Shown here piece by piece: positions 21,057 through 27,784 of a stretch of 27,784 bases of DNA. Position 1 is the first letter of the stretch, and each line of letters opens with the position of its first letter. The stretch comes from PWHW01 sp964435025 (GTDB lineage Bacteria; Patescibacteriota; Minisyncoccia; Minisyncoccales; PWPS01), in NCBI GenBank assembly GCA_964435025.1, contig CAYSXL010000006.1, forward strand, positions 1 through 27,784. Direction: 5' to 3'. Under the pieces are notes generated by a model. The model did no database searches. It was given only the letters and a program-made list of their open reading frames with translations, and was not told where the DNA came from. The translations under genes and the position numbers were made by a program.

Positions 21057-21082
21057 ACTCGGTAAGTGGTACCGAGTTTTTC
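21057..21082 (+). terminator. intrinsic terminator between the two RNA units
   Basis: Perfect 8-bp ACTCGGTA/TACCGAGT stem (21057-21064 with 21070-21077), then a T-rich run. A weak TTGGAC/TAGTAC promoter (21008-21036) is the only candidate source of a transcript ending here. Confidence 0.75.
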
Positions 21083-21089
21083 TATGGGC

Positions 21090-21117
21090 TTGACACTTAT
21101 TTCCCCTTTGTTAGAAT
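21090..21117 (+). promoter_or_regulatory. promoter of the murB-hpf-secA region
   Basis: A perfect TTGACA (21090-21095) and TAGAAT (21112-21117) are 16 nt apart. Transcription should start near 21124, exactly at the foot of a terminator hairpin. Confidence 0.7.
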
Positions 21118-21123
21118 GATACC

Positions 21124-21176
21124 GGGTCGGAAGGCACGTACTCACAGAATTGGAGTTAACGCTTCCGGCCCTTTTT
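21124..21176 (+). terminator. terminator-type hairpin in the murB leader (possible attenuator)
   Basis: GGGTCGGAAG (21124-21133) pairs with CTTCCGGCCC (21162-21171), 10 bp with one wobble, followed by five T. The 28-nt loop contains GAATTGGAGTTAAC (21147-21160). The hairpin lies between the promoter and the murB ATG, so murB expression needs readthrough, unless this is itself a short RNA. Confidence 0.7.
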
Positions 21177-21188
21177 ATTACAAAAAAA

Positions 21189-22130
21189 ATGGCTAAAGAT
21201 AATTTTGTGAATAAAATAAAAAGAGGCGTTTCACTGAAAAAAAATAATACGATGGGCATAGAGTGTATCGCCGAGTATTTCCTGGAAGCTAAAAGCGGTG
21301 ATGATGTTTTTTACGGTGTGAATTACGCCGAAAAGAACGGTCTACCCTTTTTTATTTTGGGGAAAGGAAGTAATATCATCTTACCCCCTCGTTATCGGGG
21401 TGTTGTAATTTACATGGGTATGGAAAGTTTTTCACTGGAGGTAAAAAAAGATGTTGTTCTTCTTTCCGCTATGGCGGGAGCTTTTCTTCCCGATGTCGCC
21501 CATGAAGTTACAAAGAAAGGGGGAGCCGGAATGGAGTGGGCGGGAGGAGTGCCCGGAAGTGTCGGTGGCGCCATAAGAGGCAATGCGGGAGCATTTGATG
21601 ATTTTACGAGCGACTATATCAAGAGAGTGAAAGCGTTGGATATTAAAAAAAACGAAGAAAGGCACTTTATGAGAGAGGAATGTGAGTTTGCCTACAGGGA
21701 AAGTGTTTTCAAAAAAAATAGAAACTACATTGTTCTTGAGGGAGAAATGGAATTTCCCAAAAAAGAAGGAACTGAAAAAAAATTCCAAGAATATCTTGAA
21801 TACAGAAAAAAGAGGCACCCGCAAAAACCTTCCGCGGGGAGCGTATTTAAAAATCCGGAGGTCAAGGAAGATTTTTTTAGAAAGCATAAAAATACGGAAA
21901 AGTTCAGGAAACTTGGCTTTGTGCCGGTAGGTTTTTTAATAAAGGAGTGCGGACTCAATGGGAGGATGGAGGGAGGAGCGCAAATATCGGAAAAGCATCC
22001 CAACTTTATTATAAACAAAAAAGGAGCGACAAAAGAAGATGTAGAAAATCTTACGAATATTGTAAAAGGAAAAATAAAAGAGAAGTTTGGTGTTGATGTG
22101 GAGACAGAAGTTGATTTCACGGTAGTTTGA
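21189..22130 (+). CDS. murB: UDP-N-acetylenolpyruvoylglucosamine reductase
   Basis: The 313-residue enzyme reduces UDP-GlcNAc-enolpyruvate to UDP-MurNAc with FAD and NADPH in the cytosol, the second committed step of peptidoglycan synthesis. FAD-domain signatures are visible: ILGKGSNIIL, GMEWAGGVPGSVGGAIRGN, YRESVFK, the catalytic-serine loop PSAGSVFKNP, KECGLNGRMEGGAQISEKHPNFIIN, and the final Glu in DVETEVDF. The short YR-x-S-F loop with PSAGSVFKNP fits the type II (Gram-positive-like) enzymes. The ATG at 21189 is chosen because similarity begins just after it; the longer frame would start inside the leader hairpin. There is no Shine-Dalgarno sequence, only an A-run. TGA ends the gene. Confidence 0.95.
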   Translation: MAKDNFVNKIKRGVSLKKNNTMGIECIAEYFLEAKSGDDVFYGVNYAEKNGLPFFILGKGSNIILPPRYRGVVIYMGMESFSLEVKKDVVLLSAMAGAFLPDVAHEVTKKGGAGMEWAGGVPGSVGGAIRGNAGAFDDFTSDYIKRVKALDIKKNEERHFMREECEFAYRESVFKKNRNYIVLEGEMEFPKKEGTEKKFQEYLEYRKKRHPQKPSAGSVFKNPEVKEDFFRKHKNTEKFRKLGFVPVGFLIKECGLNGRMEGGAQISEKHPNFIINKKGATKEDVENLTNIVKGKIKEKFGVDVETEVDFTVV

Positions 22131-22154
22131 TTACTCAAGAGAATTTGATAGAAT
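22127..22154 (+). promoter_or_regulatory. possible promoter of hpf-secA
   Basis: TTGATT (22127-22132) overlaps the murB stop; TAGAAT (22149-22154) follows after 16 nt. It would start a 30-nt leader before hpf. Confidence 0.45.
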
Positions 22155-22187
22155 TAGTTTACTTTTTGCTAATTAAAAAAAACAAAA

Positions 22188-22580
22188 ATGGAAGTCATTA
22201 TCAAATCAAAAAATATAGATCTTACCCCGCACCTCCGGGATTATGCGGAAAAAAAACTCAAAAGCGCTTGCCGCTTTATTCCGGCTCTACTCAAGAAAGA
22301 GCGGGAAGACAAAGAGCAAGTAGGAAGAGAGGTTGATCGTATCGTTCTTGAGGTGGAAATAACGAAGGTCAGCGGAGATGAAAAAGGAAAGGTGTATCGG
22401 ACCCAAGCAAAGATGGTTTTGCCGGAGATAACCTTAAAGGGAGAAGACATTGCAGAAACAGTAAAGGAGTCCGTGGAAGAGGTAAAATATGAACTTGAAA
22501 GGCAGATAAAGGATTATAAAGGAAAAATAGAAACACAAAGAAGAAAAGGAGGGCAGCAGGCGAAAAAAATGAGAAATTAA
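22188..22580 (+). CDS. hpf: short-form ribosome hibernation-promoting factor / RaiA family
   Basis: The 130-residue protein matches the ribosome-associated inhibitor family: MEVIIKSKNIDLTPHLRDYAEKKL at the start, RIVLEVEITKV in the middle, then YRTQAKMVLPEITLKGEDIAETVKESVEEVKYELERQIKDYK. The C-terminal basic tail replaces the dimerisation domain of long HPF, so it is the short kind that blocks the decoding centre of idle 70S ribosomes. No Shine-Dalgarno sequence is present. secA starts 1 nt after its stop, an hpf-secA neighbourhood also known from Firmicutes. Confidence 0.93.
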   Translation: MEVIIKSKNIDLTPHLRDYAEKKLKSACRFIPALLKKEREDKEQVGREVDRIVLEVEITKVSGDEKGKVYRTQAKMVLPEITLKGEDIAETVKESVEEVKYELERQIKDYKGKIETQRRKGGQQAKKMRN

Positions 22581-22581
22581 T

Positions 22582-25089
22582 ATGTCACTTCTAAACAGAT
22601 TTTTCGGGGATCCGAATGAAAAATTCCTAAAATCGATAAACTCTCTCGTCTCACAGGTAAACGAAAACGAAAAAAAGTTGGACACATCCTCCGACAATGA
22701 CCTGAGAGAACTATCCGAGAAGCTCAAAAAAAGGACACAGGAAGAGTCTTTGGATGAACTGCTTCCCGAAGCTTTCGCTTTGGCGCGCGAAGCGGCGAAA
22801 AGAACTCTTGGAGAGAGACACTATGATGTGCAAATAATGGGGGGAATTTCTCTCCATCAGGGCAAGACCGCGGAAATGAAAACGGGAGAGGGAAAAACCT
22901 TAGCGGCAACGCTTCCCGCGTATCTTAATGCGCTCTCCGGGAAGGGAGTGCACGTTATTACCGTGAATGATTATTTGGCGAGAAGAGATACGGTGTGGAT
23001 GGGTCAAATATACCACTTTTTAGGAATTTCCGTAGGTTGTATAAACGATAGACAATCGTTCATTTATGATCCCGAACACAAATCCGGAGAAGAAGAAAAG
23101 GACAAAACCCGGGATGAGCTGGGTTCTTTTCACGTGGAAGAGGATTTCCTTCGCCCCTGCGAGAGAAAAGAGGCTTACAGCGCGGACATAACTTACGGTA
23201 CAAATAACCAGTTCGGTTTTGATTATATGCGTGATAATATGGCGCTCAGTCTTAATGAGCGGGCACAGAGAGGATTTAATTATGCGATTATAGACGAAGT
23301 GGATTCTATTCTAATTGATGAAGCAAGGACACCGCTTATTATTTCCGTCCCCGAAGAAGGGGAAGAGCTTGAAAGCAAAAAGGAGATGTATAAGGAGTTC
23401 TCCCGTATTATTCTTAACCTTACACCGGGTACGGATTACGAAGTACATGAGAAAGAAAAAGCGGTGACCCTGACCGATGAGGGGATAGAGAAGATAGAAA
23501 AAATGCTCGGGATAGAGAATATTTACGATGAGAAGGATATGAACGCGGTGCATTATTTAGAGCAAGCGCTAAGGGCACAAGCGAAAGCGCCGCAGACAGG
23601 AAGACCGCTTTATGAAAGAGATACAAACTATGTTGTCAGAAACGGAGAAGTAATAATCGTTGATGATTTTACGGGAAGGCTTATGCCCGGGAGAAGATGG
23701 TCGGGAGGGCTTCATCAGGCGATAGAAGCGAAAGAAGGGTTGGAGATCCGACCGGAGTCAAGTACCATGGCAAGCGTCACTTTCCAAAATCTTTTTAGAA
23801 TGTACGGGAAGATATCCGGTATGACGGGAACGGCGCAAACCTCTTCGGAAGAACTTTTCAAGGTTTACGGAATGGAAGTAGCTATAATTCCTACCAACAG
23901 GCCTCTTGTGAGAAAGGCATTGCCCGATCGTGTTTACAAGACCGAGATGGCGAAATTTAATGCGGTAGTGGAGGAAACGAAGAAAAGAAATGAAAAAGGG
24001 CAACCGGTGCTCCTCGGAACCGTCTCTATTGAAAAGAACGAGTTGCTTTCGAAGATGTTAAAGCGCGCCGGTGTTCCTCATAACGTCCTTAATGCCAAGA
24101 ACCATGAGAAGGAAGCGGAAACTATTGCGCAGGCGGGGAGCTTGGGAGCGGTAACCGTGGCGACCAATATGGCCGGAAGGGGAGTGGATATAATTCTTGG
24201 AGGAAATCCTTCGGACAAGGGAGAGGCACAAAAAGTAAAGGATTTAGGCGGACTTTTTGTTCTGGGTACGGAAAGGCACGAAGCGAGAAGAATAGATGAC
24301 CAGCTTAGAGGAAGGTGCGGGAGGCAAGGAGATCCCGGAGAGAGCCAATTTTTTGTTTCTCTCGAGGACGATTTAATGCGTATTTTCGGAGCCGAAAAGA
24401 TACAAGGCCTTATGAGTCGCTTTAATCTTCCCGACGACCAACCAATTGACGCGCGTTATGTTTCCGGAATAATTGAATCGGCACAAAAAAAAGTGGAAGG
24501 ACATCATTTTGATGCTCGAAAACATGTTCTTCAGTACGACGAGGTACTTTTTAAACATAGGAAAAAGTTTTACGAATTAAGGGATGATATTTTAGAGAGA
24601 GCGGAATTTAAAGACAGGAAGGCGGAGAGAAGTCTCCGGTCTTATATCTTGGAAATTCTTGAAAAGCACGGAAAGGATAAAGAGGAATATTTGGAAAAAG
24701 AAAAAGAATTGGAAGAAGACGAAATGAGAAATCTGGAAAAGTTCGTTATTTTAAGGACGATGGATTTTCTATGGAAGGATCACTTGGCGGTGATGGAAGA
24801 GACAAGGGAAGCGGTCAGGTTGCGCGGATACGGGCAAAAAGATCCTCTTACCGAGTATAAAAAGGAGGGCCATATGGCTTTTAAAGAATTAATGACAAGT
24901 ATCGAATTGGAGATAGGGGAAAGAATTCTTCGTGTGAAAACCGCCAAAAAAGCACCACCAAGACCGCATTTTGTGGTAAAAAGAGATACTGTGCCGGAAA
25001 AAAATAAAATCAGAAATAAATCTGTGGGAAGGAATGACCCTTGTCCTTGCGGAAGCGGGAAGAAGCTTAAAAAGTGTTGCGGAAAATAA
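22582..25089 (+). CDS. secA: preprotein translocase ATPase SecA
   Basis: The 835-residue protein is complete SecA, the motor that drives unfolded preproteins through SecYEG. Visible parts are the Walker A region AEMKTGEGKTLAATLPAYL near residue 100, VITVNDYLARRD, TYGTNNQFGFDYMRDNMA, the Walker B region IIDEVDSILIDEARTPLIIS near 240, and the preprotein-binding region. Also present are GRLMPGRRWSGGLHQAIEAKEG, GMTGTAQTSSEE, ATNMAGRGVDIILGGNP, GTERHEARRIDDQLRGRCGRQGD, and the C-terminal zinc motif DPCPCGSGKKLKKCCGK. The acidic insert EKSGEEEKDKTRDELGS-type near 165-185 is seen in other CPR-like SecA proteins. It follows hpf by 1 nt. With four or more exported proteins in this window, it is their likely route out. 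Confidence 0.98.
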   Translation: MSLLNRFFGDPNEKFLKSINSLVSQVNENEKKLDTSSDNDLRELSEKLKKRTQEESLDELLPEAFALAREAAKRTLGERHYDVQIMGGISLHQGKTAEMKTGEGKTLAATLPAYLNALSGKGVHVITVNDYLARRDTVWMGQIYHFLGISVGCINDRQSFIYDPEHKSGEEEKDKTRDELGSFHVEEDFLRPCERKEAYSADITYGTNNQFGFDYMRDNMALSLNERAQRGFNYAIIDEVDSILIDEARTPLIISVPEEGEELESKKEMYKEFSRIILNLTPGTDYEVHEKEKAVTLTDEGIEKIEKMLGIENIYDEKDMNAVHYLEQALRAQAKAPQTGRPLYERDTNYVVRNGEVIIVDDFTGRLMPGRRWSGGLHQAIEAKEGLEIRPESSTMASVTFQNLFRMYGKISGMTGTAQTSSEELFKVYGMEVAIIPTNRPLVRKALPDRVYKTEMAKFNAVVEETKKRNEKGQPVLLGTVSIEKNELLSKMLKRAGVPHNVLNAKNHEKEAETIAQAGSLGAVTVATNMAGRGVDIILGGNPSDKGEAQKVKDLGGLFVLGTERHEARRIDDQLRGRCGRQGDPGESQFFVSLEDDLMRIFGAEKIQGLMSRFNLPDDQPIDARYVSGIIESAQKKVEGHHFDARKHVLQYDEVLFKHRKKFYELRDDILERAEFKDRKAERSLRSYILEILEKHGKDKEEYLEKEKELEEDEMRNLEKFVILRTMDFLWKDHLAVMEETREAVRLRGYGQKDPLTEYKKEGHMAFKELMTSIELEIGERILRVKTAKKAPPRPHFVVKRDTVPEKNKIRNKSVGRNDPCPCGSGKKLKKCCGK

Positions 25090-25097
25090 ATTTATAT

Positions 25098-25126
25098 TTG
25101 ACAAAATAACGTAAAAGTGTCATATT
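25098..25126 (+). promoter_or_regulatory. promoter giving a nearly leaderless secD mRNA
   Basis: A perfect TTGACA (25098-25103) and CATATT (25121-25126) are 17 nt apart; the ATG is at 25134, 7 nt past the -10 box. Confidence 0.5.
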
Positions 25127-25133
25127 ACCGCGT

Positions 25134-26543
25134 ATGAAAATAAAAAATGTGACAATAATTCTAACAGTATTACTTCTGGCTCTAATATATGTGGTTGCCT
25201 TTCCTTCAAGTTTTAATAGGGGTGTCGAGACAGTAAATAAAAGAGTTCCTTTTTCCGTTCCCATGCTTGAGGAGCGTGATTTTATGTTTGGGCTTGATTT
25301 GCAAGGAGGAGCTTATCTTTTATATGAAGCGGATCTTTCCGATGTTCCTATGGGAGAGAGGACCGAGCGGATGGAAGGACTGCGGGATCTTATAGAGAGG
25401 CGTATTGATCTTTATGGCGTGGGAGAGTCGATGGTTCAGGTAAGAGGAGAGAGAATTACCGTGGAGATTCCCGGGGCTCATGATTTGGACGAAGCCATAG
25501 ATATTATCGGGGAAACCCCCTTTTTGGATTTTCGGGAAACTTCTCCGGAAATGATAGAGAGGCAACAGGAAAAATGGGAGGAAATAGAAGACTACTTGGG
25601 GAAATCCATGCAAGAGATGACTTTTGAGGATCTCATGGGGTTACAAGACAGTGAAATAGAAGACTGGGAAATAGTATTGGAAAATACATATGAGATTACG
25701 GAGCTTACCGGGAGGCATTTGGAGAATGCGCGAGTAGTAATGCATCCTACAACTCGTGAACCGACAATTACACTTGATTTCAACAGAGAAGGAGCTGAAC
25801 TTTTTGAGGAAATTACCGGACGAAACGTGGGGATGCCACTTGCAACTTTCCTTGACGGAGAGATGTTGCAGGAGGCAACAGTGCAAGAAAAAATATCGGG
25901 GGGAGAAGCTCAGATAACGGGGGATTTCGGGATGGAGGAGGCCTATAATATTGCAAGGGATTTACGCATAGGTGCGCTTCCCGTTCCTATTGAGCTTGTA
26001 TCCCAGCAAAGTATCGGGCCCGCTCTAGGAGAGGAATCGCTGGAGGTCTCTGTGCAGGCGGGAATTTTTGGATTTTTACTTGTTTCCGTTTTTATGGTCT
26101 TGATTTATCGGCTTCCGGGACTTTTTTCCGTATTGGCTTTGGGAGGATATATTCTTATTGTTCTCTTTTTGTTTAAGATAATACCCGTAACTTTGACTCT
26201 TTCCGGGATAGCGGGACTTATTCTTTCCGTGGGAATGGCGATTGATGCCAATATCCTTATTCTTTCCCGAATGAGGGAAGAGATAAGAAAAGGGAATAAT
26301 GTAAAGGAAAGCATCGAAAAGGGCTATAATAACGCTTGGTCCTCGATAAGGGACGGCAATTTTACTACTTTGATGGTTGCAATTATTTTATTTTTTATTA
26401 CCACCAGTTTTGTCAGAGGTTTCGCGGTTACCCTTATTTTGGGCATCTTGGCAAGTCTTTTTGTGGCGATGATAATAAATCGTGCTTTTCTTGCTTATTG
26501 TGAAGAGAGTAAATTAGCGAAGTTTAAAAAATTGTGGGCGTAA
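25134..26543 (+). CDS. secD: protein translocase subunit SecD
   Basis: The 469-residue membrane protein has one N-terminal helix, a large extracytoplasmic domain with the signature FGLDLQGGAYLLYEA, and a block of five C-terminal helices. Those carry PVPIELVSQQSIGPALGEESL at the P1 base and GLILSVGMAIDANILILSRMREE, the conserved SecD segment with the functionally key Asp. SecD and SecF use the proton gradient to pull preproteins out after SecA has pushed them. The P1 domain is shorter than in E. coli and of normal Gram-positive/CPR size. secF begins 14 nt downstream as a separate gene. Confidence 0.97.
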   Translation: MKIKNVTIILTVLLLALIYVVAFPSSFNRGVETVNKRVPFSVPMLEERDFMFGLDLQGGAYLLYEADLSDVPMGERTERMEGLRDLIERRIDLYGVGESMVQVRGERITVEIPGAHDLDEAIDIIGETPFLDFRETSPEMIERQQEKWEEIEDYLGKSMQEMTFEDLMGLQDSEIEDWEIVLENTYEITELTGRHLENARVVMHPTTREPTITLDFNREGAELFEEITGRNVGMPLATFLDGEMLQEATVQEKISGGEAQITGDFGMEEAYNIARDLRIGALPVPIELVSQQSIGPALGEESLEVSVQAGIFGFLLVSVFMVLIYRLPGLFSVLALGGYILIVLFLFKIIPVTLTLSGIAGLILSVGMAIDANILILSRMREEIRKGNNVKESIEKGYNNAWSSIRDGNFTTLMVAIILFFITTSFVRGFAVTLILGILASLFVAMIINRAFLAYCEESKLAKFKKLWA

Positions 26544-26557
26544 GAACTACTTGAAAT

Positions 26558-27451
26558 ATGAGATTTGAATTTACCAAATATAGAAAAATTTATTACGCGT
26601 TTTCCGGCATTCTTCTTCTTTTAAGTCTAGGGGGGATTGTGTTTTTTGGACTTGTCCCGGGAATTGAATTTGCGGGAGGAAGCGCTCTCGAAGTAGAATA
26701 TCCGGAGGAAAGACCATCGCCGGAGAGTATTATTGAAGATTTGGAGGAAATCGGGTTAAGGGAGGTAAGTGTCCGGTTACTCGGGGAAGACGGGGCTTTG
26801 GTGCGAACGGAAAGTGCTGACGAAGAAACGTATAGAAAAATAATGGGTGTTCTCGAGGGGGCTACGGAAAGAGAGTTCGAATCCATAGGTCCCGCGGTGG
26901 GAGAGGAGCTCAGAAATATGTCCATTATTGCGATATTTGTCGCCTCGATTCTTGTTGTTTTGTATATTGCCATTAGTTTTCGGGAAGAAGACGGATCAGT
27001 TAGTTCACTTAGATACGGCTTTATTGCTACGGGAATAGCTTTTTTTCATGATGTGCTTATTGTTTTGGGAATTTTTGCGTTGCTTGGATATTTTTACGAT
27101 GTGCAAGTTACCATACCGATTACCGTAGCGCTGCTTACGACACTTGGTTATTCCATAAATGACACGGTAGTGATTTTTGATCGGATTCGCGAAAACCTAA
27201 GAAAAAACAAAAGCGGAGAAGATTTAAAGACTATAATTGACCGGAGTTTGAATAATACCGTAGGAAGGTCAGTGGGTACCTCGGTTACCACTTTATTTGT
27301 GCTCTTCTCTTTACTGTTTTTCGGAGGAAGTGCGCTTTATTATTTTGTTTTGGCGCTTATTCTGGGAGTTGTACTGGGAACGTATTCCTCTATTTTTCTT
27401 GCGGGGGCTCTTGTATTGGACTGGAATAGTTTGACCAAGAATAAAAAGTAG
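26558..27451 (+). CDS. secF: protein translocase subunit SecF
   Basis: The 297-residue protein has the SecF layout: N-terminal helix (YAFSGILLLLSLGGIVFFG), the domain opening GIEFAGGSALEVEYP, IGPAVGEELRNMSIIAIFVASILVVLYIA, and the helix pair with LLTTLGYSINDTVVIFDRIREN, where the conserved Asp-Thr and Arg are intact. It partners SecD in proton-driven protein export. It ends in a basic tail. A promoter for the next gene overlaps its last codons. Confidence 0.97.
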   Translation: MRFEFTKYRKIYYAFSGILLLLSLGGIVFFGLVPGIEFAGGSALEVEYPEERPSPESIIEDLEEIGLREVSVRLLGEDGALVRTESADEETYRKIMGVLEGATEREFESIGPAVGEELRNMSIIAIFVASILVVLYIAISFREEDGSVSSLRYGFIATGIAFFHDVLIVLGIFALLGYFYDVQVTIPITVALLTTLGYSINDTVVIFDRIRENLRKNKSGEDLKTIIDRSLNNTVGRSVGTSVTTLFVLFSLLFFGGSALYYFVLALILGVVLGTYSSIFLAGALVLDWNSLTKNKK

Positions 27452-27459
27452 GGTATAAA
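27431..27459 (+). promoter_or_regulatory. promoter of the sigma-region-4-like gene
   Basis: TTGACC (27431-27436) and TATAAA (27454-27459) are 17 nt apart, inside the end of secF and just after it. The AT-rich leader to 27529 is about 65 nt, with no other gene. Confidence 0.5.
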
Positions 27460-27528
27460 TAATAGACGGCAGATAATTTTTTAATTAATTAACGAGATTC
27501 GTTTTTTTAAACAATTTTCAAGTTAAAT

Positions 27529-27784
27529 ATGTCTGAATACTATAAAGTGTGCGAGGAATTGTTAGAATTTTTACCGGAGAGAACCAAAAATATTGTTTCT
27601 CGGCGCTTTGGTGTTAGTGGAAAGGAAAAAGAAACATTGGATGCTATCGGGAAAGAGTATGAGATTACGAGAGAAAGAGTCCGCCAGATCGAAAAAGAAG
27701 GAATGAGAAAAATAAAAAAGAAGGCCGAAGGGTATAGAGATATATTTAATGATATCGAAGATAAGTTAGACTTTTTTGGGGGAA
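27529..27784 (+). CDS. sigma-70 region 4-like DNA-binding protein (partial, 3' end outside window)
   Basis: The frame from ATG 27529 is open to the window end (85 codons). It reads CEELLEFLPERTKNIVSRRFGVSG, then LDAIGKEYEITRERVRQIEKEGMRKIKKK, the helix-turn-helix of sigma-70 region 4 including the ITRERVRQIE recognition helix. There is no region 2 before it, so this is not a normal sigma factor. CPR genomes often encode such region-4-like proteins, some with a further C-terminal HTH (HARE-type) domain that would lie beyond the window. Probably a transcription regulator. Confidence 0.8.
   Translation, partial: MSEYYKVCEELLEFLPERTKNIVSRRFGVSGKEKETLDAIGKEYEITRERVRQIEKEGMRKIKKKAEGYRDIFNDIEDKLDFFGG

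Noticed and set aside
21150..21188. Longer murB start
   Set aside because: It would begin inside the terminator hairpin and adds residues unlike MurB; ATG 21189 fits the family start.
1..27784. UGA recoded as glycine (Gracilibacteria/Absconditabacteria code)
   Set aside because: Several clear genes end at TGA at the expected family length (murB, PHP protein, zinc-ribbon protein), and the frames hold without recoding.

Overview
The window looks like chromosomal DNA of an ultra-small, AT-rich bacterium of the Candidate Phyla Radiation (Patescibacteria, probably the Parcubacteria/Paceibacteria side). This is an inference from gene content and style. It carries short lysine/glutamate-rich proteins, a bifunctional phosphoglucose/phosphomannose isomerase, a lone type IV pilin, many small secreted proteins with a peptidoglycan-binding-like domain, an RNHCP protein, and compact SecA, SecD and SecF genes. 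TGA ends several clear genes (for example murB, the PHP protein and the Y1-like protein), so the standard bacterial code fits and a UGA-glycine code does not. No rRNA, tRNA, CRISPR array, intact insertion sequence or prophage was seen. A run of 100 N at 5538-5637 is an assembly gap.

Layout. 1-5200: a small hypothetical gene, a type IV pilin-like protein, a membrane-anchored serpin, a Y1-transposase-like protein that has lost its HUH histidines, a Cys-rich hypothetical gene on the minus strand, a secreted coiled-coil protein and another hypothetical gene. 5180-5800: no firm gene; a hydrophobic mini-ORF, competing hairpins and the gap. 5800-6540 (minus): an AbrB/MraZ-like small protein followed by a PD-(D/E)XK nuclease-like protein. 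6770-10612: a small membrane protein and three consecutive exported proteins sharing one peptidoglycan-binding-like module joined to InlB-type/FISUMP modules, fibronectin type III modules, or coiled coil only. 10728-14156: a small HNH-like protein, a GT4 glycosyltransferase, PGI/PMI and a PHP phosphoesterase. 14221-16282: a small minus-strand gene, then an RNHCP / zincin / zinc-ribbon operon. 16350-20861: a transglutaminase-fold protein lacking the catalytic Cys, a DUF218/ElyC-like protein, a secreted gluzincin with a C-terminal peptidoglycan-binding domain, and an LPG-synthase-TM/flippase-like membrane protein. 20862-21188: an RNA-like region of tandem promoters and terminators. 21189-27451: murB, hpf, secA, secD, secF. 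The window ends inside a sigma-region-4-like regulator.

How they fit together. Much of the window concerns the cell surface: export (SecA/SecD/SecF), wall precursors (MurB, ElyC-like), glycolipid or glycan synthesis (GT4, PGI/PMI, flippase-like protein), and a set of secreted or anchored proteins (pilin, serpin, peptidase, adhesin-like modules) that could act on a host or neighbouring cell. Two styles of gene start stand out. Core and exported genes lack Shine-Dalgarno sequences, and three have promoters placed so that the mRNA would be nearly leaderless. Many small cytosolic accessory genes have strong Shine-Dalgarno sequences, frequent TTG/GTG starts, and often their own promoter and terminator.

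The strongest candidates for something undescribed are the RNA-like region upstream of murB (two putative short transcripts with a 14-nt complementary segment), the mini-ORF/attenuator-like array next to the gap, and the AbrB-like/nuclease pair.
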